Shown piece after piece: positions 42,424 to 49,937 of a stretch of DNA of 64,000 nucleotides. Source of the DNA: Prosthecobacter sp. (GTDB lineage Bacteria; Verrucomicrobiota; Verrucomicrobiia; Verrucomicrobiales; Verrucomicrobiaceae); NCBI RefSeq assembly GCF_034366625.1, contig NZ_JAXMIH010000019.1, forward strand, positions 124,001 through 188,000. Reading direction: 5' to 3'. Position 1 is the first letter of the stretch. The number at the start of each line of letters is the position of its first letter. The translations under genes and the position numbers were made by a program. The notes under the pieces were generated by a model, which saw nothing but the letters and a program-made list of their open reading frames with translations, was not told the DNA's origin and searched no databases.

Positions 42424-42891
42424 TCACCCGGCCCTCCAGGAAAAAAGGGATGCGCAGAAGCGAGCGCAAAAAGTCATGGAGGCGGGGATTCGCTCCGCGG
42501 CTTCGCAGCGGTCCCCGCTGTTGGTGGGGGACAGAGTCCCCCGCTCCTTGGCATGGCGACTTTTTGCGCCTGCGTCTGTGCAGACATTCCGGAGCCACTC
42601 AGGCCCCTCCTGCCTTTCGCGGATCTTAGGTGAAAAGGCCTGCTTTGGGAGGCTTCCGGGCGAGTCTGCCGTCCGCACGGATGATTCTGTCGTCCGCACG
42701 GGCGAGTCTGTCGTCCGCACGGGTGATTCTGTCGTCCGCACGGATGATTCTGTCGTTCGCACGGGCGAGTCTGTCGTCCGCACGGATGAGCCAGCAAGTT
42801 GATGGGACGAGCCAGCATCCAGTCCAGCCGATCCAGCCTCCAGACGGGCCAGGGCCGTGAGGCGCTTGAGGTGGTTGGGCCTGCGTTTCAT
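42424..42891 (-). CDS. Heptapeptide-repeat ORF of uncertain coding status
   Basis: 155 residues. After a basic start (MKRRPNHLKRLTALARLEAG) it has six copies of a seven-residue unit of the form VRTT-D/E-S-P/S, encoded by a 21-bp tandem repeat (42668-42793). The C-terminal 70 residues have no recognisable pattern. It lies 66 bp downstream of the HTH gene. The opposite strand is also open and would give VVRTDDS-type units, so the coding strand is uncertain. A second 21-bp tandem array of similar style is at 59869-59952. Confidence 0.4.
   Translation of the reverse strand: MKRRPNHLKRLTALARLEAGSAGLDAGSSHQLAGSSVRTTDSPVRTTESSVRTTESPVRTTDSPVRTTESSVRTADSPGSLPKQAFSPKIRERQEGPEWLRNVCTDAGAKSRHAKERGTLSPTNSGDRCEAAERIPASMTFCARFCASLFSWRAG
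42668..42793. repeat. 21-bp tandem repeat, six copies
   Basis: The unit is GTCGTCCGCACGGRYGAKTCT with few substitutions between copies; the outer copies are most diverged. The period of exactly seven codons keeps both strands open. The low divergence suggests recent expansion or ongoing copy-number change. Confidence 0.9.
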
Positions 42892-42957
42892 CGCCGCTTA
42901 TTCCAGCACCGCCGCGCCTTTTTGGCGAAGAAACAACTGGCCACCTTGGCGGCTTTT

Positions 42958-43281
42958 TTAGGAAGCTCCTTCAGGCGGGTTCCTGTCCTGCGGTTTTCGC
43001 GCCGCCCACGCCATCGCCTCCTCCGCCAGCCGCTCGGCCACGGCCATCAGCTCCACCAGCTTGATGCGCATGCCCAGGCAGAGCTGTTCCAGCGTCACCA
43101 TCCAGCCGCCGCGTTTCCGGCCTGCCTCCAGGCGTTTCACGGCGGAGTCGCACACATGGGCCGCCAGGGCCAGTTGCTTCTGCGTCATCCGCCGCACGCC
43201 CCGCCAGAAGATGATGGCCTGGCCGATGAAGTCGGTGGCGCGGTAGCGGCCGTCAGGATGGGTTATATCAGGTGTTTTCAT
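42958..43281 (-). CDS. Small helix-turn-helix (XRE-like) protein
   Basis: 107 residues from ATG 43281. FIGQAIIFWRGVRRMTQKQLALAAHVCDSAVKRLEAGRK contains an XRE-type HTH: TQKQLALAAHVC as helices 2-3 and DSAVKRLE as the recognition helix. It continues with VTLEQLCLGMRIKLVELMAV, a typical fourth helix and tail. It is first in the minus-strand cluster of repeat and collagen-like genes and could regulate it. Confidence 0.78.
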   Translation of the reverse strand: MKTPDITHPDGRYRATDFIGQAIIFWRGVRRMTQKQLALAAHVCDSAVKRLEAGRKRGGWMVTLEQLCLGMRIKLVELMAVAERLAEEAMAWAARKPQDRNPPEGAS

Positions 43282-44413
43282 GGGTTGAGTCAGTAAAAAA
43301 ACAAGATTCAAAGGGGGCCAACTGGCCCCCTGCTCGAAAATAAGCCCAAAAAAAGCCCGCCAAACAAGCTTGAATGTGTAAGTAAATTTCAATATTCAAG
43401 GCCCTCTCCTCCTTTCCCGGCCACGCTCCCCCATGCCACTCCACCACTCCACCTGCCGCCTCTGGCTCGTGCGGGACACCCGGCGCGGGGAGAAAGCCCA
43501 CGACCAGCAGCGGCCCGGCGGTTTGTGAACAGAGCTTGGAACAGAAGATAACGGACCCGTTCTCCGTTCCATTCTCCCGGATAACTTGGCTGGTAAAAAA
43601 TTGCCGGTAAAAAATGGGAACCGCTGTTTTCCGATCTTTTACCACCCATCTTTTACCAGAGAAAGTTACTCTCTGTTCCACCATCAAGCCGCCTAGAGTT
43701 CAGGTGCTCCGTAGCAAGATTGCGAAGGGGGAAGACTGCGAAGGATGAAGGCAACGGAGACTAGAATCGAGCATCCAGCCTCAAGAATCGAGCTGCCAGC
43801 ATCCGGCATTCCTTGCCATCGGATTCATTCCCCGCTTGGATAAGCAAAATACCCGCATGGCCTCTTGCCCAGCCCGCCCGGCTCCAGCCTCGATGTCGCT
43901 TATGCACGCCCGGTGACTGACTGCGAAGTGCATGACGGTCGGACAGAAGCGCACTGGTGTTTCGCGGACTTGCCATCAAATCGGCGCGAAATGAATCCAA
44001 GCCGGACAAAAAGAGATGGTTTTCCGGCCTCCAGTGCCGCCCTAAACGCTTCCGATGCAACACCCCCGGCGGGTTTTAGTGAGGGCTCTGGAAACAAGTC
44101 CATCGGCCTTGGAGTGGGCCCTTGGCCAACATTGAACGATGGGTGGCCCTCGACCGTGACTACGGAGATCTGTAGTTTTCAGGGTGAAAACATGGTTAAA
44201 TGTGGGTTTGACACGCAATAGTTAAGTGCTAACCGTCCGTTGAGCCGCATTCAACGGCTCACCGTGGCTCTTCACTGGGTCACGCTCCAACCACACCTGA
44301 ACCTAATCGACATATGCATCCCTACCACAGCCTTCGTTCCACACCCACCGGTCCTACATTCGCTTGGGATATTAGTTAAAACATCCTAGGCGTTTGTTGG
44401 GCTTTCCATCCCC
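43282..44413. other. Gene-poor stretch of about 1.1 kb
   Basis: No coding region is supported; open frames here lack family features and good starts. It contains the GGTAAAAAAT palindromic element (43592-43657). A hairpin TGAGCCG-cattcaa-CGGCTCA (44241-44261) lies next to a GCTAAC core-like word and might be a decayed attC, but no second R box was found. Word fragments such as GAATCGAGC occur twice near 43765-43790. Confidence 0.6.
43592..43657. repeat. Palindromic word repeat (GGTAAAAAAT words)
   Basis: The left arm holds GGTAAAAAAT twice (43592-43601, 43606-43615). The right arm holds ATCTTTTACC twice (43634-43643, 43648-43657). The two words match as reverse complements at 9 of 10, with 4-bp spacers on both sides. 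The symmetry is arm-word-arm-word around an 18-bp loop. Confidence 0.8.
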
Positions 44414-44752
44414 ATGCAACCGCGCAATCCGAACCATGATTCCAACCCGCCCACGACTGATCGTTTCGCCAAATACGACGATAACAAGTGGAGCATCACT
44501 TTCAAAGACTGCTACCTCACCTGGTTGAAGTCTGAAAAAGTTCCAATTCGACGTTTCCTTGTGACCACCCTTCTGATTGCGCTCGCATCAGCAGTGGCGG
44601 CGGCATGGTGTGACGCCCCGCAATTGGCATATTACACAATCGCAGCCCTGACCGTTTTCACGATGGGGCTTGCAGTCTACCTCCATACCCTTGAAGAAAG
44701 AAAAAGTCAGACTAAGCCTGGACATGACTCCAGAGGCAAAGGAGCAGATTGA
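44414..44752 (+). CDS. Small membrane protein of unknown function
   Basis: 112 residues from ATG 44414. The N-terminal 50 residues are polar (FAKYDDNKWSITFKDCYLTW). Two hydrophobic helices follow (FLVTTLLIALASAVAAAW; LAYYTIAALTVFTMGLAVYL), then a basic tail. The end overlaps the following ribbon-helix-helix frame by about 60 bp. Composition is less GC-rich than the flanking core genes, consistent with an acquired gene. No family recognised. Confidence 0.55.
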   Translation: MQPRNPNHDSNPPTTDRFAKYDDNKWSITFKDCYLTWLKSEKVPIRRFLVTTLLIALASAVAAAWCDAPQLAYYTIAALTVFTMGLAVYLHTLEERKSQTKPGHDSRGKGAD

Positions 44753-44906
44753 AGAAGTTCAGCGCAAAAGCCGCGCTTCGACTACCATCGAAGTGTTTCG
44801 CAAGGCACTCGCCTTGTTCGATCTCGTGCTCGACCATCAAGCCTCAAAGGGCAAAGTGATCCTCGAGAACGCAGACGGCTCGCGAGAAGTTCTTCGTCTC
44901 CTCTAA
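44691..44906 (+). CDS. Ribbon-helix-helix-like DNA-binding protein
   Basis: 71 residues from TTG 44691; TTG 44670 is an alternative. KKEKVRLSLDMTPEAKEQIE fits the beta strand and first helix of the CopG/Arc/MetJ fold, and TIEVFRKALALFDLVLD fits the second helix. The C-terminal strand pair KGKVILENADGSREVLRLL is typical of short RHH proteins annotated as antitoxin-like. No toxin gene is evident next to it. A strong terminator follows. Confidence 0.65.
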   Translation: MKKEKVRLSLDMTPEAKEQIEEVQRKSRASTTIEVFRKALALFDLVLDHQASKGKVILENADGSREVLRLL

Positions 44907-44939
44907 TGCTCAGGTGCGTCGGTTAAACTGACGCGCAGC

Positions 44940-44985
44940 ATCCCCCTGTTCATGACATTGCGCCATGTAGGGGGATTTTATTTTC
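44940..44985 (+). terminator. Intrinsic terminator after the RHH gene
   Basis: ATCCCCCT (44940-44947) pairs with AGGGGGAT (44969-44976) around a 21-nt loop that can fold further, followed by TTTATTTT. It lies 33 bp past the stop at 44906. Confidence 0.8.
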
Positions 44986-45104
44986 TCGGCTAGTAACGAG
45001 AATCTTCGACTTCATCCTCGGCCAAGGTGCATGGTCTTGTTCGGCCCCGCCTCATCCTCGTCAACAAAGGTCTCGCCAAAGGTTCCTCGTAACATTTACC
45101 GGCG

Positions 45105-45764
45105 TCATGGTGTCGTCTCCGGTTCCGTGTGAATATCGATCTGGCGTATGGCCTCCCGCAAAAACTCCTCCGCCGATTCAACTATTTCTGTGAAAGTTTT
45201 GAAAAGCTCTTCGAATTCACTGCCTTTTTTCCAATACGTTAGATACGTGGTGCCGGCCCGGCAGATGGGGCCTGTCAGCTTTCCCTCAAACTCCGGGAGG
45301 AGTGCCCTAAAATATATCCTGCAGAGGAGTCTGGGTTTTTGAAAAAGATTCAACAAGCCCACACTTACTCTCCCGCCAACCTCTTGCGTGATGGGGTGGT
45401 AAATATCTGATCCTATGATTCTGCTGAGTTCATTGATGTCGGTCTGTATCGCATGAAGCATTTCCTCGTATTTCGTCCGCCGCAGTTGCCGTTCCTCAGT
45501 CAACCTGTCATGATGAAGTTCCTTGCCCTGATTATCCATCTGGCGAGTCTGGAGATACACGGTGTAGATCGCGCCGCACATCGCGATGCCACTGAAAAGG
45601 GAGTTCACCACGCCAAAGGTGTCTCCCGCCTGGCCGAGAAACTGGAGTGTTGGTGAACTCGCCGTGCCGATGACCAAGCAAACAAGAGACACGCCAATCC
45701 ACGCAGCCCCTACGAATAGCAGGACCAAGATGAGAGGCCGGGGGATTGAATCGGGCTTGATCAT
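45105..45764 (-). CDS. Two-helix membrane protein, possible abortive-infection (putAbiC-like) protein
   Basis: 219 residues from ATG 45764. Two N-terminal helices (LILVLLFVGAAWIGVSLVCL; FSGIAMCGAIYTVYLQTRQM) flank the GQAGDTFGVVNSLFSG segment. A charged coiled coil and a cytoplasmic helical domain follow. The pattern of helix, G-D-x-F-G-x-x-N-x-L-F-S-G, helix, Q-R/T-x-E/Q, coiled coil is that of putative phage abortive-infection proteins (putAbiC, PF16872). The assignment rests on this N-terminal pattern only. It lies among short accessory genes, supporting a defence cargo role by inference. Confidence 0.6.
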   Translation of the reverse strand: MIKPDSIPRPLILVLLFVGAAWIGVSLVCLVIGTASSPTLQFLGQAGDTFGVVNSLFSGIAMCGAIYTVYLQTRQMDNQGKELHHDRLTEERQLRRTKYEEMLHAIQTDINELSRIIGSDIYHPITQEVGGRVSVGLLNLFQKPRLLCRIYFRALLPEFEGKLTGPICRAGTTYLTYWKKGSEFEELFKTFTEIVESAEEFLREAIRQIDIHTEPETTP

Positions 45765-45784
45765 AATTGAATGTTGGAAAGGAA

Positions 45785-45812
45785 GGCCCCGTCACGCGAA
45801 CGTGCCGGGGCC
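45785..45812. other. Strong GC hairpin upstream of the membrane protein gene
   Basis: GGCCCCG-T-CACG pairs with CGTG-C-CGGGGCC around a CGAA tetraloop. No T-run follows on either strand, so it is not a standard terminator. It lies 20 bp upstream of ATG 45764 and 7 bp past the small ORF at 45820, within their possible common transcript. Confidence 0.6.
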
Positions 45813-45819
45813 GTGGATG

Positions 45820-45978
45820 TTACATCTTCTGGAGTTGCTTGATGGTTTCAACGACGTGGGCCTTGTGGAACCGGGCTCCGGTTGCAAAATCTTGACTGAC
45901 GCTGCGAATCTCAAGACGGAGGAGGGCTTCGCCGAGGCAAGGCCCCCCCTTCTGTGGATGATGGAAAAGAAAGGTCAA
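45820..45978 (-). CDS. Short ORF downstream of the zinc-ribbon gene, uncertain
   Basis: 52 residues if TTG 45978 is the start. The frame is the same as the upstream zinc-ribbon gene and is separated from it by that gene's TGA plus eight codons, with no other stop. The C-terminal part GEALLRLEIRSVSQDFATGA then HKAHVVETIKQLQKM has protein-like composition. It could be a small gene, a lost C-terminal extension, or chance. Confidence 0.3.
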   Translation of the reverse strand: MTFLFHHPQKGGPCLGEALLRLEIRSVSQDFATGARFHKAHVVETIKQLQKM

Positions 45979-45999
45979 GTCAGGGTGAAGCGGCGGGCA

Positions 46000-46425
46000 T
46001 CATGGACGGCCATGCTTTGCCCTGCCGCACTTGGGGCAGCATGTTCCCCTCAGATGCCTCTGAGGTGTTAGATGAAACATTCCATGCAGCGGGCAGAGGA
46101 TCGCCACTTCGACCGCGTTTCCCAAGTAGTGGACGTGGGAGTAGTCGTAGCGCTCGCCGTGGATGTCACGGGCCTTGGCAGGGAAGTCGATGCCTGCGCC
46201 CCTTCGTGTGGATTCGCTATGTTTGGCTTTGCCGCATGTCGGACAGCCTTCGCCCCGCAGATGGTTGTGCGGTCGTTGCCAAAATTCCCCATGCTGCGGG
46301 CACACGATGCAGAGCTTCTTCACCGCGCCTTTGTATTCGGCTCTGGAGTAGTCGTAGAGCGTGCCATGAAGCAGCCGCGCCTGGGCAATGAAAAAGGTGA
46401 TCTTGTGGGAGTGAAGCACTGCCAT
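46000..46425 (-). CDS. Zinc-ribbon repeat protein (DUF723-like)
   Basis: 141 residues from ATG 46425; a GTG 14 codons upstream is possible. Two tandem units share one pattern: LHGTLYDYSRAEYKG, then CPQHGEFWQRPHNHLRGEGC-PTC in the first, and IHGERYDYSHVHYLG, then CPLHGMFHLTPQRHLRGTC-CPKC in the second. Each has a CxxHG and a CPxC pair that would bind zinc. This DUF723-type module is found in phages and beside homing or restriction endonuclease domains, so nucleic-acid binding is likely. No nuclease motif is present in this short protein. Confidence 0.75.
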   Translation of the reverse strand: MAVLHSHKITFFIAQARLLHGTLYDYSRAEYKGAVKKLCIVCPQHGEFWQRPHNHLRGEGCPTCGKAKHSESTRRGAGIDFPAKARDIHGERYDYSHVHYLGNAVEVAILCPLHGMFHLTPQRHLRGTCCPKCGRAKHGRP

Positions 46426-46876
46426 GGGATCGCACTGAGGAATGCGAAGCTTTCTCCTAAAGCGCACCCGTCAGTCTCGCAGGCCAAAGTTTCTCGGCAC
46501 CCTTCTGGCAGGCTGCCTGTCTCAACAGCCACTCACGGCACCGGCTCGCCTGATCCTGGATCAATCCAGCGCACGACCTTGCCGTCGCGCACCGGGGCTT
46601 CCCCAGGGCCTGCTGTCAGGAATCGACTCCCGACCCTTTCTTGCATGGACTGGCATGAAAACACCCGCAGCCTCGACGACCCGCCGCACCCAAGGCTTGA
46701 CCTCGGGCGGCTTTTTCGCTTCCATCGGCGCACTCATTCAAAATCCTTTCTTTCGTGAACGACCCCGTTTTACCTTGCCTCAACCCGGTTAATCCACAAA
46801 AAACTGTGAACGAATCAGATTCGCCCACAATTCATTGTGGCTAAACAACGTTCGCCTCACCCAGTAGTCATTTACC
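46426..46876. other. Gene-free stretch between zinc-ribbon and membrane protein genes
   Basis: No coding region is supported. It contains a 26-bp sequence at 46615-46640 that matches the right arm of the REP-like palindrome at 47977-48002 at 24 of 26 positions. Confidence 0.6.
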
Positions 46877-47467
46877 ATGGATCGCCGCGCTTTCACCATT
46901 AATGTAGCCTCGAGTATTGTCGCTTCGATCGTCTTCGTTTGGCTTCTTGAGCCAACGCTCAAAGGCATCTGGCACTTGTTGTCGATCAGCGGCACGTGGA
47001 TTGCGGCATGGCTGGAGAATCGGGCATTTATCAGCGCAGCGAAAGGGAAACGCGAATGGGTTTCAGTGTTAATATTGAGTTATATCCTAATGGGATCAGT
47101 CACCGTCATGTTCGGTCGGGATTTATTCTTGACGCTTCGCCGCCGAATCCCGAAAAAGGCCCTTACTGAAGAAGAGGCCAAACGCAAAACCAGAAATCAC
47201 AGGCTTCGTTCGGTTTTCAATCATGTCGCGTTCTTGATTTGCGTCTTTATCGGCATTTTCATCCCGTTCGTCGATCTCCAACTGACCACATCTTTTTATC
47301 AGAGGCTTGATGCGTTGGCACCATACTTAGAACCACAGCAAGAGAAGATGCTTAGATCTCAATGGGCTTTGATGAAGACTCGACCGGACTACGAAAATAT
47401 TAATCACGAATTGGATAGGCTCGCTTCCAAGGCTGGAATGAATCTTCCAGATCTCCTCTATCCCTAG
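46877..47467 (+). CDS. Cassette membrane protein of unknown function
   Basis: 196 residues. Three hydrophobic helices are visible: VASSIVASIVFVWLLEPTL, WVSVLILSYILMGSVTVMF and HVAFLICVFIGIFIPFVDL. They are separated by a basic loop (RRRIPKKALTEEEAKRKTR), and a soluble helical C-terminus follows. No family recognised. The gene is followed 29 bp downstream by an attC-like site in the same orientation, the arrangement of an integron gene cassette. Lower GC than core genes fits acquisition. Confidence 0.7.
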   Translation: MDRRAFTINVASSIVASIVFVWLLEPTLKGIWHLLSISGTWIAAWLENRAFISAAKGKREWVSVLILSYILMGSVTVMFGRDLFLTLRRRIPKKALTEEEAKRKTRNHRLRSVFNHVAFLICVFIGIFIPFVDLQLTTSFYQRLDALAPYLEPQQEKMLRSQWALMKTRPDYENINHELDRLASKAGMNLPDLLYP

Positions 47468-47496
47468 ACAGTATGAACGGGGGGCACATCGAAAAG

Positions 47497-47590
47497 GCCC
47501 AAAAAAACGGATGCAGGCAGGGGGCTCGAATGGCATCTGTCGTGTCATCGACGCGTCCCGCTCGCCGTCGCCTGATCCGGGTCGTTAGGC
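47497..47590 (+). repeat. attC-like recombination site C
   Basis: 94 bp. R'' GCCCAAA (47497-47503), 5-bp spacer AAAAC, L'' GGATGCAGG (47509-47517), variable stem, L' CCTGATCC (47571-47578), 5-bp spacer GGGTC, R' GTTAGGC (47584-47590; consensus GTTRRRY). L''/L' pair with one extrahelical G. The same L boxes occur at sites A and B. It lies directly after the 46877 gene, and the next cassette gene starts 41 bp further on. Confidence 0.85.
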
Positions 47591-47631
47591 GACTCACACG
47601 CGGCATCTTTAATGTTCGGTTTCTTATTCAT

Positions 47632-47868
47632 ATGATTACACGAGAGCAATGGGGTTCACTTCACAAGCACGTCACTAAAAGACTGGAGACGGATGCCAAG
47701 TTCAGCATCAGCGACCAAACCCTCGAAAGTATGTTCGGCATCACGCATCCGTTCTGGGAGGACATGTGCGTCTTCGCCAATGAGATCGAGCGGAACTATA
47801 CCGGAGACAAGCATTGGATTACGTCAGACGGGGAGCCGACAGAAATTGTTTACGCCCGCAAAACATGA
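47632..47868 (+). CDS. Short cassette protein of unknown function
   Basis: 78 residues from ATG 47632. MITREQWGSLHKHVTKRLET, SISDQTLESMFGITHPFWED and NEIERNYTGDKHWITSDGEP give a soluble alpha/beta protein with no recognised family. It begins 41 bp after the R' core of attC-like site C, the expected position for the next gene of a cassette array. Confidence 0.6.
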   Translation: MITREQWGSLHKHVTKRLETDAKFSISDQTLESMFGITHPFWEDMCVFANEIERNYTGDKHWITSDGEPTEIVYARKT

Positions 47869-47937
47869 CGTGCTTTTCACCGTGCGTTGCGACACCGGCC
47901 GAATCGAAACCTCTACGTCGTCGATTTCCACGAACAT

Positions 47938-48002
47938 GAAAGGGTCAGGGTTGATAGTTGACAGAATAGTCAGTTTGTCACGAATCGACTCCTGACCCTT
48001 TC
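47938..48002. repeat. REP-like palindrome
   Basis: A perfect 12-bp inverted repeat GAAAGGGTCAGG (47938-47949) / CCTGACCCTTTC (47991-48002) encloses TGACAGAATAGTCA-type inner words. Diverged right arms occur at 46615-46640 and, inverted, at 49678-49703. I recall GGGTCAGGAGTCGATT-type REPs linked to TnpA-REP transposases; no such transposase is in the window. Confidence 0.8.
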
Positions 48003-48087
48003 ATGCGTCGGGGAGGCTATGTGTAACTCCCGCCGAAACCGGCGAAGATTTGATTGCAATGAGGAACGAAACTTGAAAAAATGAGTC

Positions 48088-49653
48088 ATGGCAGATAAGA
48101 TCGACCAGATTGCAAAGAGACTGAATACGCTCATTAAGGAGCGTAAGACCGATTTTGCTACCCGTCTTGGAACCCATGATTCCGTTGACGGGCCGAACGC
48201 CGAACGCACGCTCAGCAACACTTCGCTTCTCCTTGAATCGCTCGCGACTTTCTACGGCGACCCCAAGTCCGAGTTTTTTCCGTCGGTCATCACCAAGGCC
48301 ATCCACGACCGCTTGGTCCAAGTAGAGAGCACATTCGCGGGCGTTCCAGCTGAAGACCAGCCTGTCCCGGCAGACTCGGCATCAGGCCTGCTCAAACAGC
48401 TTGAGGAACTGTTCGCCTATTGCCTGCAGTATGGCCTGATCACCTATGGATTCACAGGCAAGATTGCGCAGGAACAGATCGAGTTGATTCGACGCACCCG
48501 CCAACAGGCCGAAGTGGCTGCCCGTAAAATGTTGGAGTTGGTCAATCGGCACGAATCGGAACTCACCAGCAAACTGGACACGTTTGGAAAGTCGCTGGCT
48601 CAGTCAGAAGCTGACTTCAACGCCAAAGTGACTGAGAGACTCAATGCTTTGCAACCAACGATCGATGGACTCGCGGCCCTCCTCGCAGCGGGGCAGACTG
48701 ATTCAACAGAGATCGGGACGGTCTTGAAGTTGGCGACGGAGAACGCCACCGCAGCTGGAAAGGTGCGTGCTGATCTTGATGCCGCCGCCGCAACTGCCAC
48801 CGCTGAGTTCACTGCCCGCAAGGCCACGGCGGATGCGGAGGTCGCGACTATCCAAAACCTTGGTCTTCAGGTGCAAAAGTTTGAGTCCGATGCCAAAACC
48901 ATGCACCAAGCCATCACCGACGCGAGGGCGAAGATGACGGACCAATTGGCCCAGATCACGACGTTTTATGGAGAGATCGAGGCGCACCGTAATCAGATGA
49001 CCGAAGCAGGAAAGGCGGCCCAATTACATCTGACCGAACTGGGCAAGAGCACGGAGCAGTCCGTTACGGATCTTCGCGAGCGCACCGATAAAGTCGTCAA
49101 TACGAACGAGTCGCTCATCGACCAGATCAAGGATCACCTGCGAAAGGCAATCGGCGCGTCGTTGTTCACCGCCTTCGATACGCGGCGGCGGCACATCTCT
49201 TATGCCAGTTGGGTATGGGCACTTCTGTTGCTCTCGTCGGTCGGCGGGACAATCTGGTTTGCCTTTTGGTTCGTCGAACACATCGCCGTTCTCTCCGAAA
49301 AGGACAGGACAAGCATTCAATGGGCCTTGGTCTACGCCCGCCTCGTCATTGTCGCACCCTTGGCATTCCTCATCGCCTTCACCGCGAAACGGTATTCGAG
49401 TGAACGGCGAGCAGAAGAAGAGTGGGCGTTCAAGTCTGCCATCAGTATCAGCCTCGATCCGTTTCGCGACCTGATCGCGCGGATGAAAAAAGAGAATCAC
49501 GAAACAGCCTTCGTGGAGAGCCTGGTCTCCGAGATATTTGACAATCCGACCAAGCGACTCTACGCCGCGCCGCTCGACAAGGAGGAGAAGGACGAGGTGG
49601 ATATTCTTGGTATCGTGAAGGACGCGCTGGATAAGATCCCCAAGGCGAAATAA
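48088..49653 (+). CDS. Large coiled-coil protein with two C-terminal membrane helices
   Basis: 521 residues. Residues 1-130 are a helical domain (LLLESLATFYGDPKSEFFPS). Residues 130-345 form a long coiled coil rich in Ala, Glu and Thr (for example TATAEFTARKATADAEVATI). Two helices (YASWVWALLLLSSVGGTIWF; LVIVAPLAFLIAFTAKRYSS) follow, then a cytoplasmic tail EEEWAFKSAISISLDPFRDL. Helix-helix-tail blocks of this type occur in membrane proteins of defence islands and transertion-like complexes, but no named family is recognised. It sits in the accessory region next to a REP-like palindrome. A defence role is speculative. Confidence 0.75.
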   Translation: MADKIDQIAKRLNTLIKERKTDFATRLGTHDSVDGPNAERTLSNTSLLLESLATFYGDPKSEFFPSVITKAIHDRLVQVESTFAGVPAEDQPVPADSASGLLKQLEELFAYCLQYGLITYGFTGKIAQEQIELIRRTRQQAEVAARKMLELVNRHESELTSKLDTFGKSLAQSEADFNAKVTERLNALQPTIDGLAALLAAGQTDSTEIGTVLKLATENATAAGKVRADLDAAAATATAEFTARKATADAEVATIQNLGLQVQKFESDAKTMHQAITDARAKMTDQLAQITTFYGEIEAHRNQMTEAGKAAQLHLTELGKSTEQSVTDLRERTDKVVNTNESLIDQIKDHLRKAIGASLFTAFDTRRRHISYASWVWALLLLSSVGGTIWFAFWFVEHIAVLSEKDRTSIQWALVYARLVIVAPLAFLIAFTAKRYSSERRAEEEWAFKSAISISLDPFRDLIARMKKENHETAFVESLVSEIFDNPTKRLYAAPLDKEEKDEVDILGIVKDALDKIPKAK

Positions 49654-49937
49654 CACGCGTCCGCGCCTGTTGAGCAGGAAAGGGCCGGGAGGCGATTCGT
49701 GACCACACCGACTGCTTCGCAGTCAGGCGGGCAGGCAGCGTTGCCGCAGATCGAGCTGGCGCAGGCGGAGCTGCTGTGCGCGGAGTGGGTGTGGTGATGG
49801 AGTGGAGGGGACTAGGGAAGAGGAGACGCGGAGACTTGGAGGCTGGATCGAAGCGAGGACGAGTTCGAGTAGGAGGACGAGTAGGAGTAGGACGGTGAGC
49901 GGGCTATGCCGCCTGAAGTTTGAAGAAGGCGGCGCTG
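49654..49937. other. Gene-free stretch with REP fragment and purine-rich repeats
   Basis: Contains the inverted REP arm at 49678-49703, a small hairpin GACTGC-TTC-GCAGTC (49708-49722), and purine-rich words (GGAGACTTGGAG, GAGTAGGAGGACGAGTAGG) of the type seen around the four-helix gene. No coding region. Confidence 0.55.

Noticed and set aside
42668-42793. CRISPR array
   Set aside because: The 21-bp units are directly adjacent with no unique spacers, and there are no cas genes.
41804-42802. Long plus-strand frame ending in VVRTDDS-type repeats
   Set aside because: It is antisense to the 236-residue gene, whose composition and start are better. The repeat part alone stays ambiguous and is noted under the heptapeptide ORF.
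43865-44221. 118-codon plus-strand ORF
   Set aside because: No domain, no plausible ribosome-binding site, and irregular composition; overlaps another equally poor frame on the other strand.
44241-44261. Fifth attC site
   Set aside because: A 7-bp hairpin and a GCTAAC word are present, but no paired R box or L-box spacing could be found.
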